Counted from the first letter of the stretch, positions 26,593 to 34,614 are shown. The stretch is DNA of 64,000 nt from CBDDLD01 sp965250025 (GCA_965250025.1 OZ252283.1:496001-560000), one strand, 5' to 3'. The notes: generated by a model not told the origin, from the sequence alone. Translations and numbers: made by a program.

Positions 26593-27147
26593 TTAAAACC
26601 AATTTTTTTCCATGCAATCCGCCAGAGCTGTTCGTGCTCTATGGATGATTACCCAAAGGTTAGACGCAGTAATGTTTAATTCATTACAAATTGTTTCTGT
26701 CTCATAGCCAAGAATACTTTTCATCTTAAAAACATCAGCTTGCTTTTGAGGCAGCTTACCTAAACAATCCTGAATAGCATCGCCCAATTCAGTGTTTTCT
26801 AACTGATCTTCGGCAGTTTTGTCAAAAGGGTCCGAAACACGTTCCTCTAACCAGTCGCCTTCAGATTCGGCATCACTGTTATAGCTCATCCTTACTTCGG
26901 CTTTCCCTTTATTAGAGTTGATCTTACGATAATAATCTATGATCTTTCGTTTTAGAATGGATATCAACCAAGTGCGCTCGCTGGCCTGACCTTTAAAATT
27001 GGACATGGATTTTAAGCCTGCCAAAAAGGTTTCCTGAACAAGATCTTGTGCGATCTCACGATCACTTACACGAGTAATGGTGTAGTTAAATAGATAATCA
27101 GAATATAAATCTATCCAATTATTAGGATTTAACTGATGGTTTGCCAT
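26593..27147 (-). CDS. ECF-type sigma-70 family RNA polymerase sigma factor
   Basis: 184 residues. Region 2 is visible (YTITRVSDREIAQDLVQETFLAGLKSMSNFKGQASERTWLISILKRKIIDYYRK). Region 4 follows (IQDCLGKLPQKQADVFKMKSILGYETETICNELNITASNLWVIIHRARTALADCM), with a helix-turn-helix. No extra C-terminal domain is present. It redirects RNA polymerase to a specific regulon, probably for stress or envelope signals. It forms an operon with the small Cys protein. A -7 box at 27168-27175 suggests the housekeeping sigma drives it. Confidence 0.93.
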   Translation of the reverse strand: MANHQLNPNNWIDLYSDYLFNYTITRVSDREIAQDLVQETFLAGLKSMSNFKGQASERTWLISILKRKIIDYYRKINSNKGKAEVRMSYNSDAESEGDWLEERVSDPFDKTAEDQLENTELGDAIQDCLGKLPQKQADVFKMKSILGYETETICNELNITASNLWVIIHRARTALADCMEKNWF

Positions 27148-27167
27148 ATGGTCGAAAATTCTTTCAC

Positions 27168-27175
27168 CAAAAATA
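27168..27175 (-). promoter_or_regulatory. -7 box for the ECF sigma operon
   Basis: Minus-strand TATTTTTG, 20 bases upstream of the sigma gene ATG at 27147. Confidence 0.5.
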
Positions 27176-27244
27176 GGATAAAAAAGTGAATTTACGATAT
27201 ACTTCTAATTACAATTGTATAACTGTTTAATGATACCGTCTGTA

Positions 27245-28123
27245 CTATGCTTTTTCAGCTGTAATAATGTAATAGCCAAAACTTTTTAAATGCAAACCGG
27301 ATAGCAAAGCGTAGAAAGATCCTTTAAGATTGTGAAAACTTTCTTTTTTTAAAGGTTTGAGTGTTAAAAGCGTTTTAAAAAAGAATCCAAATATGGCAAA
27401 AGGAACATGTAAAACCGAAGGTGCAACTCGCATAGAAACATCTTCAATAGTAATGTTCGTAAAGCCTATGGCTTTAAGATGTTTTTTAATCTGCTTAGGT
27501 GTTTCTAATTTTTCAAGACTCCAGTGATTGCAAAGTCGTTTGTATGTGTAGTTAGCACCTTTGCATAGTTCATTGGCTTCTTTTTTTAAAAAAGCATCAG
27601 CGATTACTAAACGGCCATTAGGCTTTAAGATCCTGTAAGCTTCTTTTAGTGTTTTCTTATCATGACCAGCGTGGCAAAAGCTTTCTATGGCAATAGCAGA
27701 ATTAAATGTCTGCGGTTGAAATGAAGTTTGATTATAGTTTTCCTTTAAAATGATGCCATTGTGTGTCTTTAAAAGCGTGTTACCATGTTTCCACTGAAAA
27801 TCTGAAAGTGTTACACCATAAGCTGTAAGGTTTTTATAGTGCTTTAAGGCATAGCGCATGGTGCCACCCATACCACATCCCATGTCTATAAGTCTGTGCT
27901 TATCGTTACCTATATTCAGACGTTTGATGACTTGACGATTCATCTCATTGAGCATGGTATCTCTTTTGAAGGGATTGGTTTTGAAGGGTATAAAGTAACC
28001 AAAGTGCATGTTGTAATCACGACTCCAAAATTCATAATCCTCTGTGGCTTCATTATAAAAGTCGGTAATGTCTATAGTGTTCTGTTCGGGTTGAGCATTG
28101 AGAGTAAGGGTTTGTGCTTTCAT
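27245..28123 (-). CDS. Class I SAM-dependent methyltransferase (lipid-type), GbsR cassette
   Basis: 292 residues. SAM motif I is LIDMGCGMGGTMRYAL, preceded by the MHFGYFIPF segment typical of small-molecule methyltransferases such as cyclopropane-fatty-acid synthase and tocopherol/quinone methyltransferases. Post-motifs include FNSAIAIESFCHAGHDKKTLKEAYRILKPNGRLVIADAFL. A hydrophobic or amphipathic C-terminal patch (about 230-275) could touch the membrane. It lies 4 bases after the desaturase gene and ends the gbsR-led operon. A fatty acyl, lipid or isoprenoid substrate is inferred from the context only. Confidence 0.82.
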   Translation of the reverse strand: MKAQTLTLNAQPEQNTIDITDFYNEATEDYEFWSRDYNMHFGYFIPFKTNPFKRDTMLNEMNRQVIKRLNIGNDKHRLIDMGCGMGGTMRYALKHYKNLTAYGVTLSDFQWKHGNTLLKTHNGIILKENYNQTSFQPQTFNSAIAIESFCHAGHDKKTLKEAYRILKPNGRLVIADAFLKKEANELCKGANYTYKRLCNHWSLEKLETPKQIKKHLKAIGFTNITIEDVSMRVAPSVLHVPFAIFGFFFKTLLTLKPLKKESFHNLKGSFYALLSGLHLKSFGYYIITAEKA

Positions 28124-28127
28124 GAGT

Positions 28128-29021
28128 TTAGATTTTTGGAAATTTCCAGTTTGTTTTTACGTTCGTCAGAGCAGTAGGTTTCAGATTATCGTCAGGGATT
28201 TTGACCCCGTTTATGATATTAAGCTTTTGTAATAATAAGATTAGAGTCCAGCCAAAGTCTATTTCATACCATGTTAGGGAAAACTTAGCAGATGTGGGGT
28301 GAGCGTGATGATTATTGTGAAAACCCTCGCCAAACGATATTAAACCCAAGAGAACATCATTAAACCCGCTTTCATCTGCATCTTGTATCGTATATTTTGA
28401 GTAACCGTATTTATGTGATGCATAGCCAATGTACCAATGTCCTAGTATGATTATTGAAGATCTCAAACATGTAGCAATAAGCATACTGTTCAGACCTACG
28501 GTAAAGTAGAGTATTATCATAAAACCGATATAGTATAAAAACCATGTTTTACTTAACCATAATAGCGTAGGATCTTTCAAATCTTTATGTGGAATACGAT
28601 ATCTTTTAGAATCATTAGGAATAAATGTTAAATGTAGATTCCACCAAAAATCCATCAACAAAGAATGTTTGTATTGAAAGTATCTGGGGCAGTCTCTTCT
28701 ATTTTGCCAGTAATCACGATAATAGTGTTGTTTCAACCAGGTTAAGGGGTTACCCAAACCCGTTAAGACAAAGAGGTATAAACTTAATTTTCTGAATTTT
28801 TTTGAGGTTTTATATGCATTGTGAATTATGCCTCTATGTAGGCCGACTGAGTGCCCAATGCCTACAGTAAGAATAAGTAAAAATGTATTTAAAGCGATAT
28901 CTTTCCAAGTTATCAATGAAAAATCAATGCACCAAATGGGAAGAATCATACCATATAACCAAAGGCACTTTTTCCAGGATATATGAACTTTACCGACCGG
29001 TGAATTAAGTGTTTTGTACAT
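28128..29021 (-). CDS. Membrane fatty-acid (acyl-CoA) desaturase, variant histidine box
   Basis: 297 residues with two paired hydrophobic regions. Di-iron histidine boxes: HRGIIH (62-67, with His57) and the strong C-terminal HNNHHAH (235-241) in GEGFHNNHHAHPTSAKF. The middle box, normally HxxHH, reads HYYRD (99-103), followed by YWQNRRDCPRYF, a variant seen in a separate desaturase subfamily as far as I recall. It introduces a double bond into a fatty acyl chain. It overlaps the upstream small membrane gene by 17 bases and is 4 bases from the methyltransferase gene. Confidence 0.9.
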   Translation of the reverse strand: MYKTLNSPVGKVHISWKKCLWLYGMILPIWCIDFSLITWKDIALNTFLLILTVGIGHSVGLHRGIIHNAYKTSKKFRKLSLYLFVLTGLGNPLTWLKQHYYRDYWQNRRDCPRYFQYKHSLLMDFWWNLHLTFIPNDSKRYRIPHKDLKDPTLLWLSKTWFLYYIGFMIILYFTVGLNSMLIATCLRSSIIILGHWYIGYASHKYGYSKYTIQDADESGFNDVLLGLISFGEGFHNNHHAHPTSAKFSLTWYEIDFGWTLILLLQKLNIINGVKIPDDNLKPTALTNVKTNWKFPKI

Positions 29022-29355
29022 TTTCTTTTTTTATTAAGTAGGTGATGTATAAGTGTAAAAAGGCCAAGGTCATGGGGATAATGATCCACAAGATTACCCA
29101 GCTCCAACTCATATTTGAATCGTAATAGTTGCCTGTGACAATGAGTAATAGAACAACAGCAGTACATATGGTGTATTTTATAAATAGAACCTTTGTGGTT
29201 TTATTCATGGTTTTGTAATGGTATCCAATGAATAAACTCATGATAACCTGAATGCCTCCCAGTACCACCTGAAATAGTAAACCGTAAAAAAAGGTAAGAT
29301 ACAGTAGCAATGTTATGATGATAAGCCATTTGTTTATAGTGAATAGATTTTTCAT
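29005..29355 (-). CDS. Small four-helix membrane protein in the GbsR cassette
   Basis: 116 residues with about four hydrophobic segments (WLIIITLLLYLTFFYGLLF; VVLGGIQVIMSLFIG; YTICTAVVLLLIVTG; WVILWIIIPMTLAFLHLYITYLI). No recognised domain or catalytic motif. The 3' end overlaps the desaturase start by 17 bases, so it is translated together with it. It follows gbsR after a 52-base gap containing an operator-like repeat. It may be a membrane partner of the desaturase; this is inference. Confidence 0.75.
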   Translation of the reverse strand: MKNLFTINKWLIIITLLLYLTFFYGLLFQVVLGGIQVIMSLFIGYHYKTMNKTTKVLFIKYTICTAVVLLLIVTGNYYDSNMSWSWVILWIIIPMTLAFLHLYITYLIKKENVQNT

Positions 29356-29372
29356 TTTTATTTATTTTTAAA

Positions 29373-29392
29373 CTTTCAGAAAAAATTGAAAG
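29373..29392. promoter_or_regulatory. Second GbsR-type operator (CTTTCA-N8-TGAAAG)
   Basis: The half-sites CTTTCA and TGAAAG have the same 8-base spacing as in the larger palindrome upstream of gbsR. It sits between gbsR and the membrane-protein gene. I see no TAnnTTTG box next to it, so it may act as a roadblock or serve a weak internal promoter. Confidence 0.5.
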
Positions 29393-29407
29393 ATTGAATT
29401 AAAAAAA

Positions 29408-29911
29408 TTATTTCATAAGTTTTAATACAGATTTCGTTAGCCAGTTTTGCTTTTGCTCTACAAGTTTATTGATCATGCTGTCGGCGTCTTTTGTAAGGTC
29501 GTGCAAGGCTTTAGTTTGTTTGATTAACTCTTTGGTTTTCTCTGAACCATCATTTTTTATGGATGAAATTTCATCCAGAACTTTAATGACCGGTTGAATC
29601 TCTCTTCGACTGCGTTCTTTAGCAATTATTTTAGCCAATTCCTGTACATCTTTTTCTGTAGTGAAAAACTCTCTGCGTTCTCCAGGAATCAAAGTTTTAG
29701 AAACGATTCCCCAGTCCATAAGTTGCCTTAAATTCATGCTGGTATTACCACGCGATATTTTTAACTCAGCCATAATATCTTCCATAGAAAGCGGTTCGGT
29801 CGATACAAAGAGCAGCGCCTGAATTTGAGCCATCGCTTTGTTAATGCCCCAAAGACTACCTAGGCTTCCCCAGGTACTGATAAATCTTTCTTTCGCGTCT
29901 TGGTAATTCAT
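29408..29911 (-). CDS. GbsR/MarR-family transcriptional regulator
   Basis: 167 residues. A winged helix-turn-helix DNA-binding protein of the GbsR branch. The recognition region is LSMEDIMAELKISRGNTSMNLRQLMDWGIVSKTLIPGERREFFTT, the family hallmark. The start SWGSLGSLWGINKAMAQI... (residues 14-30) is also typical. The C-terminal third is a dimerisation helix. It heads the cassette and has a palindromic operator covering its own promoter, so self-repression is likely. The effector is unknown. Related proteins respond to choline in Bacillus, but nothing here points to choline. Confidence 0.92.
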   Translation of the reverse strand: MNYQDAKERFISTWGSLGSLWGINKAMAQIQALLFVSTEPLSMEDIMAELKISRGNTSMNLRQLMDWGIVSKTLIPGERREFFTTEKDVQELAKIIAKERSRREIQPVIKVLDEISSIKNDGSEKTKELIKQTKALHDLTKDADSMINKLVEQKQNWLTKSVLKLMK

Positions 29912-29915
29912 AGTA

Positions 29916-29944
29916 CAAATATATAAAAATTTTTAAACTTTCAA
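29916..29944 (-). promoter_or_regulatory. gbsR promoter (TTG-N18-TATATTTG)
   Basis: Minus-strand TTG (29942-29944), an 18-base spacer and TATATTTG (29916-29923), ending 4 bases before the gbsR ATG at 29911. It is a full consensus match. The -33 part lies inside the palindrome, giving a simple repression geometry. The leader would be extremely short. Confidence 0.7.
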
Positions 29945-29961
29945 TAATTATTGAAAGTTTA
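29934..29961. promoter_or_regulatory. 28-base perfect palindrome, probable GbsR operator
   Basis: The half is TAAACTTTCAATAA, followed by its exact reverse complement. It overlaps the -33 of the gbsR promoter and the stop codon of the upstream peptidase gene. Its inner 20 bases match the half-site spacing of the site at 29373. A terminator is less likely, because the stem is AT-rich with no stable GC core. Confidence 0.65.
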
Positions 29962-30732
29962 TTTTATTTGCAAATGTATATGATCATCATGTCTTACCGA
30001 TTGACAACCATGGAAGCGTATTTTTTGTTGTTGACTTAACCCTAAAACGTATTTAAGATGAGGCTCAATAAACAGTTTTTGAGTTTTTGGATGGTTTGAT
30101 AGTGTTTCAGTCAGTTTTTTAGTGTGTTTAAAATCTAATTTCAAAGTGTTGATTCTCCCAAAGCTTAAGTATTTTGAAAAATCATATTGCCAATAACCAT
30201 TACCGATACATTGCTTTAAAGTTTGATTTTTATTGCTTTCAGCATAAATTCCATAACCGCTAACTGAAGGTTTTTTATCAGTGGGATTACCATTCTTGTC
30301 AAGATACATAAAACTTAAATCCACTTTTTTACCATCGTCATGACTAAGATGAGGTAATAAAGGATAGCCATCAAAAAACGGGAAATTAGCATCTAAATAT
30401 GTAATTGAAACTCCTGAATTTTTCGAGGTCTCATATAGAAGGTGGTATAACTCTGGATGAACATAATTTCTAAAAGATAAGGGGTAAAACCAATTTCTGG
30501 GTTTTATATTTTTGTCAAACCAAGGTAATTGTTCCCTTCCATAAACTTTTGCAATAGGAGGTACAATAATGAGATTACAAAACAAGTAGAGTATTGGAAA
30601 TACATATCTTTTCCGCAATGAGAAATGTTTAGAAATTCTCAAGCCGATGAGCCATATAATACCACCAACTTGAGTAACTATAGTTAAAATTACGATGATT
30701 AATAAATGTCCAATGAGCTTAGCATATTTCAT
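29959..30732 (-). CDS. Membrane-anchored MepA-like murein endopeptidase candidate
   Basis: 257 residues. Two N-terminal hydrophobic segments (to about residue 65) are followed by a periplasmic domain. LAS-type zinc motifs are visible: His131-x6-Asp138 in SHDDGKKVDL, and His248-x2-His251-x-His253 in VRHDDHIHLQI at the C terminus. This is the same spacing as the MepA zinc site. FIEPHLK resembles the FVNP-type strand of MepA. The predicted function is cleavage of peptidoglycan cross-links. The fit is by motif spacing; the rest of the protein is not recognised. It converges on nothing and runs toward gbsR. Confidence 0.65.
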   Translation of the reverse strand: MKYAKLIGHLLIIVILTIVTQVGGIIWLIGLRISKHFSLRKRYVFPILYLFCNLIIVPPIAKVYGREQLPWFDKNIKPRNWFYPLSFRNYVHPELYHLLYETSKNSGVSITYLDANFPFFDGYPLLPHLSHDDGKKVDLSFMYLDKNGNPTDKKPSVSGYGIYAESNKNQTLKQCIGNGYWQYDFSKYLSFGRINTLKLDFKHTKKLTETLSNHPKTQKLFIEPHLKYVLGLSQQQKIRFHGCQSVRHDDHIHLQIK

Positions 30733-30758
30733 AAACTGCTAACGCCATTTTATATGAC

Positions 30759-32789
30759 TTATTTTAACAACCCGGCACGTCTTAGTAAAGCTTCGGGCTG
30801 TGGTTCCTGACCTCTGAATCTCTTGTACAACACCATAGGGTCTTCTGTACCACCTTGGGAAAGTACATGACTCTTAAACTTATCAGCCACGGTTTTATTA
30901 AAAATGCCCTCTGCTTTAAAATATTCAAAAGCATCAGCATCTAAAACCTCTGCCCATTTGTAGCTGTAATATCCTGAAGAATATCCACCTTGAAAAATAT
31001 GAGCAAAAGAGGTACTCATACAATTCTCTGGCACATCAGGGTATAAACTTGTGGTAGAAAAGGCTTTCAATTCGTGAGCCTTAACATCGGTAATATTAGT
31101 TGGATCCTGACCATGCCAACTCATATCTAATAAGCCAAAACTCAATTGACGTAGCGTTTGCATGCCTTCATGAAATGTGGCAGAAGCTTTAATTTTTTCG
31201 ACCAATGCCATAGGAATAAGCTCCCCCGTTTTGTAATGCGTAGCAAAGAGTCTTAAAGTATCTTCCTCATAACACCAATTTTCCAGAATTTGACTCGGCA
31301 ATTCTACAAAATCCCAATACACATTGGTCCCCGATAAACTTGGATACGTTGTATTGGCCAACATGCCATGTAATGCATGCCCAAATTCATGAAACAAAGT
31401 CGTAACCTCATTAAAGGTTAATAAAGAAGGTTTGCTTTTTGTAGGTTTGGTAAAATTACACACAATGGATACGTGTGGTCTTTCATTAACCCCATTTTTA
31501 ATCATTTGAGGTTTAAATGAGGTCATCCATGCGCCATTGCGTTTTCCTGCTCTTGGAAAAAAGTCAGCATAAAAAATAGAAACCAGTTCTCCTTCCTGAT
31601 CTACAACCTCGTAGGTCATTACATCATCGTGATATTTGTCAATAGTATCGATGGGCTTGAACTGTAGTCCAAATAATTTTTCAGCTACAGTAAAAGCGCC
31701 TTGAATCACATTTTCTAATTTGAAATAAGGTTTTAGTTGCTCGTCGTCAAGATCGAATAATTTTTGTTTGAGTTTTTCAGCATAATATGCCGAATCCCAT
31801 TTTTGAAAATCATCAACACCATCTAAGGTTTTAGCAAATGTTTTGAGATGTTCAAATTCTTCATTGGCAGCAGGTTTTGACTTTTCCAAAAGATCATTCA
31901 AAAACCGATTGACCTGTTCAGGTGTTTTTGCCATACGTTCTTCTAATACAAAATGAGCATGCGTATCATAACCTAGCAATTGAGCGCGTTCGTGACGAAG
32001 ATTAGCAATGCGTAGTACAATGGCTTTATTATCCAAAGCATTGCCTTTAAATGCTTTGCTGCCAAAAGCTTTTGATAAGGTTTCTCTGTGAGATCTGTTA
32101 TCAGCATAAGTCATAAAAGGGATATAACTTGGGTAATCTAAAGTAATGATCCAACCTTCTTTTCCTTTATGTTCTGCCAGTTGTTTGGCAGCTTCCTTAG
32201 CGCCTTCTGGCAAACCTGATACCTCTTCTTCATTGGTAATATGCAGTTCATAAGCATTGGTCTCAGCTAAAACATGCTCTCCGAACTTTAGTTTGAGTTG
32301 ACTTAATTCCTTATCAATAGCTCTAAGTTGTTCTTTTTTAGCTTCGGGAAGGTTTGCACCGTTTCTAGAAAAGCCTTTGTATTTTTTATCGAGTAAGGTC
32401 TGCTGCTCAGTAGTAAGGTCAAGATCAGATCTATGATCATAGACTGTTTTTACCTTTTTAAATAGTGCTTTATTTAATGTAATATCGTTACTAAATTCTG
32501 ATAGTAATGGCGAAACTTCCTGAGCGATTTTTTGAATTTCGTCATTGGTTTCAGCAGAGTTTAAGTTGAAAAAAATTGAGGAAATCCTATCCAATTCTTC
32601 ACCGGAATAATCCAATGCTTCAATAGTATTTTCAAAGCTCGGTGCTTCCGTATTGTCAACAATAGCTTGTATGTCTTGTCGGGCATTATCTATTGCTGTC
32701 TTAAAAGCAGGAAGATAATCTTCAGTATTTATTTTTGAAAAAGGCGCAGTGTTATATGGGGTTTGAAATTTTTGATTTAAAGGCGTCAT
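30759..32789 (-). CDS. M3-family zinc oligopeptidase (Dcp-like)
   Basis: 676 residues. Cytoplasmic oligopeptidase that degrades short peptides. The zinc motif HEFGH is at 467-471 (LFHEFGHALHGMLAN), followed by the ligand Glu in DFVELPSQ, the M3 arrangement. Other family sequence: FADFFPRAGKRNGAWMTSF and SFAHIFQGGYSSGYYSYKWAEVLDADAFEYF. Length and layout match dipeptidyl carboxypeptidase/oligopeptidase A. No signal peptide is visible. The start is at ATG 32789. A peptidyl-dipeptidase is the best call; OpdA cannot be excluded. Confidence 0.93.
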   Translation of the reverse strand: MTPLNQKFQTPYNTAPFSKINTEDYLPAFKTAIDNARQDIQAIVDNTEAPSFENTIEALDYSGEELDRISSIFFNLNSAETNDEIQKIAQEVSPLLSEFSNDITLNKALFKKVKTVYDHRSDLDLTTEQQTLLDKKYKGFSRNGANLPEAKKEQLRAIDKELSQLKLKFGEHVLAETNAYELHITNEEEVSGLPEGAKEAAKQLAEHKGKEGWIITLDYPSYIPFMTYADNRSHRETLSKAFGSKAFKGNALDNKAIVLRIANLRHERAQLLGYDTHAHFVLEERMAKTPEQVNRFLNDLLEKSKPAANEEFEHLKTFAKTLDGVDDFQKWDSAYYAEKLKQKLFDLDDEQLKPYFKLENVIQGAFTVAEKLFGLQFKPIDTIDKYHDDVMTYEVVDQEGELVSIFYADFFPRAGKRNGAWMTSFKPQMIKNGVNERPHVSIVCNFTKPTKSKPSLLTFNEVTTLFHEFGHALHGMLANTTYPSLSGTNVYWDFVELPSQILENWCYEEDTLRLFATHYKTGELIPMALVEKIKASATFHEGMQTLRQLSFGLLDMSWHGQDPTNITDVKAHELKAFSTTSLYPDVPENCMSTSFAHIFQGGYSSGYYSYKWAEVLDADAFEYFKAEGIFNKTVADKFKSHVLSQGGTEDPMVLYKRFRGQEPQPEALLRRAGLLK

Positions 32790-32890
32790 GTTTACTTCTT
32801 AATTTTGATATTCAACGTAAGATTATTCTTTAGTTGGTTGATTATCTGAATTTTAACGTATTTTAATAGTGTGAGCGCAAAATAAATATG

Positions 32891-32898
32891 TACATTTG
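32891..32898 (+). promoter_or_regulatory. -7 box of an orphan plus-strand transcription unit
   Basis: TACATTTG matches TAnnTTTG. No convincing TTG lies 17-23 bases upstream. A terminator for the same strand follows 49 bases later, with no gene of that strand between. Confidence 0.4.
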
Positions 32899-32904
32899 CG
32901 CATC

Positions 32905-32973
32905 TTTTTAGAGATACAATGACTCTAAGAATTGATTAATAGCTATAGCTCCGATTTTATCGGAGCTTTTTTT
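32905..32973 (+). ncRNA. Candidate small RNA, about 70 bases
   Basis: Between the -7 box and the terminator lie two stem-loops. The first pairs TTTTTAGAG with CTCTAAGAA (32905-32913 with 32923-32931, 9 bp with one G-T pair, 9-base loop). The second is the terminator. A 6-codon ATG frame (MTLRID) is inside, but no real gene. The unit sits between the divergently ended dcp and purE genes, both on the minus strand. The RNA is inferred from sequence only. Confidence 0.35.
32947..32973 (+). terminator. Plus-strand rho-independent terminator before purE
   Basis: A perfect 9-bp stem AGCTCCGAT / ATCGGAGCT with a 3-base loop and a run of seven T (32967-32973). The T run is on the plus strand only. 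On the minus strand the hairpin is followed by mixed sequence, so it does not look built to stop purE. Confidence 0.75.
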
Positions 32974-33451
32974 ATAGTTCCTTTGCAGAATCTATAACTT
33001 TGACTTTCAGTCCTTCTTTGTAGACCTTGATCTTATCCAGAATGCATTGGTCAGCACTTCCTAGGATTTGTGCGGCTAAGATACCGGCATTTTTAGCACC
33101 ATTAAGCGCAACAGTTGCTACCGGTACACCACCAGGCATTTGTAAAATGGATAGAACAGAGTCCCAGCCATCAATTGAGTTGCTGCTTTTTACAGGAACA
33201 CCAATGACAGGAAGCGGGGATAAAGAAGCTACCATTCCAGGTAAGTGTGCTGCACCTCCGGCGCCTGCGATGATAACCTTAATGCCTCTTTCATGAGCAT
33301 TTTTTCCATAATCAAAAAGCTTTTCCGGGGTACGATGTGCCGAAACAATATCGACTTCAGTTTCAATATCGAAACCTTTTAAGATGTCAATTGCGTCTTG
33401 CATCACCGGCAAGTCACTTTTACTACCCATAATAACGCCTACTTTACTCAT
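32972..33451 (-). CDS. purE: N5-carboxyaminoimidazole ribonucleotide mutase
   Basis: 159 residues, the class I PurE size. It moves the carboxyl group of N5-CAIR to give CAIR in purine synthesis. Motifs: the N-terminal GVIMGSKSDLPVM phosphate loop, SAHRTPEKLFDY, IAGAGGAAHLPGM and GVPVKSSNSIDGWDSVLSILQMPGGVPVATVA, the whole conserved core. It starts 5 bases after purK stops, and the two work as consecutive steps. Confidence 0.97.
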   Translation of the reverse strand: MSKVGVIMGSKSDLPVMQDAIDILKGFDIETEVDIVSAHRTPEKLFDYGKNAHERGIKVIIAGAGGAAHLPGMVASLSPLPVIGVPVKSSNSIDGWDSVLSILQMPGGVPVATVALNGAKNAGILAAQILGSADQCILDKIKVYKEGLKVKVIDSAKEL

Positions 33452-33456
33452 AACAT

Positions 33457-34614
33457 TTAATCTTCACTAATAACTTCAATTTTATTTTTAACGCTTTCCG
33501 CGATTTGTCTCGCTACGTTTATATCTTTATTTACAATAGTAACATGGCCCATTTTACGAAACGGGCGTGTTTGTTTTTTGCCGTAGATATGAGGTGTTAC
33601 ACCATTCATAGCCATAATATCTTCAATATGCTTATATACTACATTTCCGGAATGATCTTCAGCGCCTACCAAATTTACCATAACCCCGGCAACTGTACTT
33701 TCTGTATTACCAAGAGGTAAACTTAGTATGGCTCTAAGGTGTTGTTCAAATTGTGAAGTGTAGCTGGCTTCAATACTATAATGTCCCGAATTATGTGGTC
33801 GTGGTGCGACCTCATTAACCAAAATCTCATCATCTTGAGTCTGAAACATCTCCACAGCAAGAAGGCCCACATGATTAAAGGCTGCAGCGGTTTTTAGCGC
33901 TACTAATTCGGCTTTTTTAGCAATGTCATCAGGAATTCTGGCAGGGCATATGACATATTCTACCTGATTGGCTTCAGGGTGAAATTCCATTTCCACTACT
34001 GGATAGGTCTTCAGATCTCCTTTTTCATTACGGGCAACAATAACAGCCAATTCATTTTTAAAAGGGATCAATGTTTCGGCAATGCATTCTACATTAGGCA
34101 GGTCGATCAAATCTGTATAGCGTTTTACCACCTTAACGCCGGTACCATCATAACCAAAACGCGCACTTTTCCATACGAAAGGATAGCTTAGTCCTCCGTT
34201 CTCTATGGCTTCATCGATCTGAGAAGTATGCGCAAAACGGACAAAATCTGCAGTGGGGATGTTATGATCACGATAGAATAGTTTTTGCTGTACTTTACTC
34301 TGTATGGTACGTAATGTTTTTGACGAAGGAAAAACACTTACACCTTCATTTTCTAGAGTCTCCAGAGCATCAACATTGACATTTTCTATTTCTATGGTGA
34401 GTACATCCACCTTTTTTCCAAAATTAACTACAGTGTCATAGTCTAATAGATCACCGACATTAAATTCATCGCATGCCAGCCTGGCCGGAGCTTCTTTACT
34501 CGGATCCAAAACACAAGTGTAGATGTCAAATTTTCGCGTATTGTATAGCAGCATTTTTCCCAATTGGCCACCTCCCAATATGCCTAGCTTAAAACCTGAA
34601 GAGAAATAATTCAT
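33457..34614 (-). CDS. purK: N5-carboxyaminoimidazole ribonucleotide synthase
   Basis: 385 residues from ATG 34614 (MNYFSSGFKLGIL). ATP-grasp enzyme that carboxylates AIR to N5-CAIR. The N-terminal LGILGGGQLGKML nucleotide motif, YPFVWKSARFGYDGTGVKVV for ATP binding, and LLAVEMFQTQDDEILVNEVAPRPHNSGHYSIEA for metal and substrate are all present. The longer frame to 34644 begins within a region holding a -7 box, so the 34614 start is chosen. It is divergent from hpt-adk: purine synthesis and salvage share this intergenic region. Confidence 0.96.
   Translation of the reverse strand: MNYFSSGFKLGILGGGQLGKMLLYNTRKFDIYTCVLDPSKEAPARLACDEFNVGDLLDYDTVVNFGKKVDVLTIEIENVNVDALETLENEGVSVFPSSKTLRTIQSKVQQKLFYRDHNIPTADFVRFAHTSQIDEAIENGGLSYPFVWKSARFGYDGTGVKVVKRYTDLIDLPNVECIAETLIPFKNELAVIVARNEKGDLKTYPVVEMEFHPEANQVEYVICPARIPDDIAKKAELVALKTAAAFNHVGLLAVEMFQTQDDEILVNEVAPRPHNSGHYSIEASYTSQFEQHLRAILSLPLGNTESTVAGVMVNLVGAEDHSGNVVYKHIEDIMAMNGVTPHIYGKKQTRPFRKMGHVTIVNKDINVARQIAESVKNKIEVISED

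Noticed and set aside
29934..29961. Reading the palindrome as a terminator for the MepA-like gene
   Set aside because: The stem is almost all A/T and symmetrical, and the site overlaps a promoter; an operator fits better.
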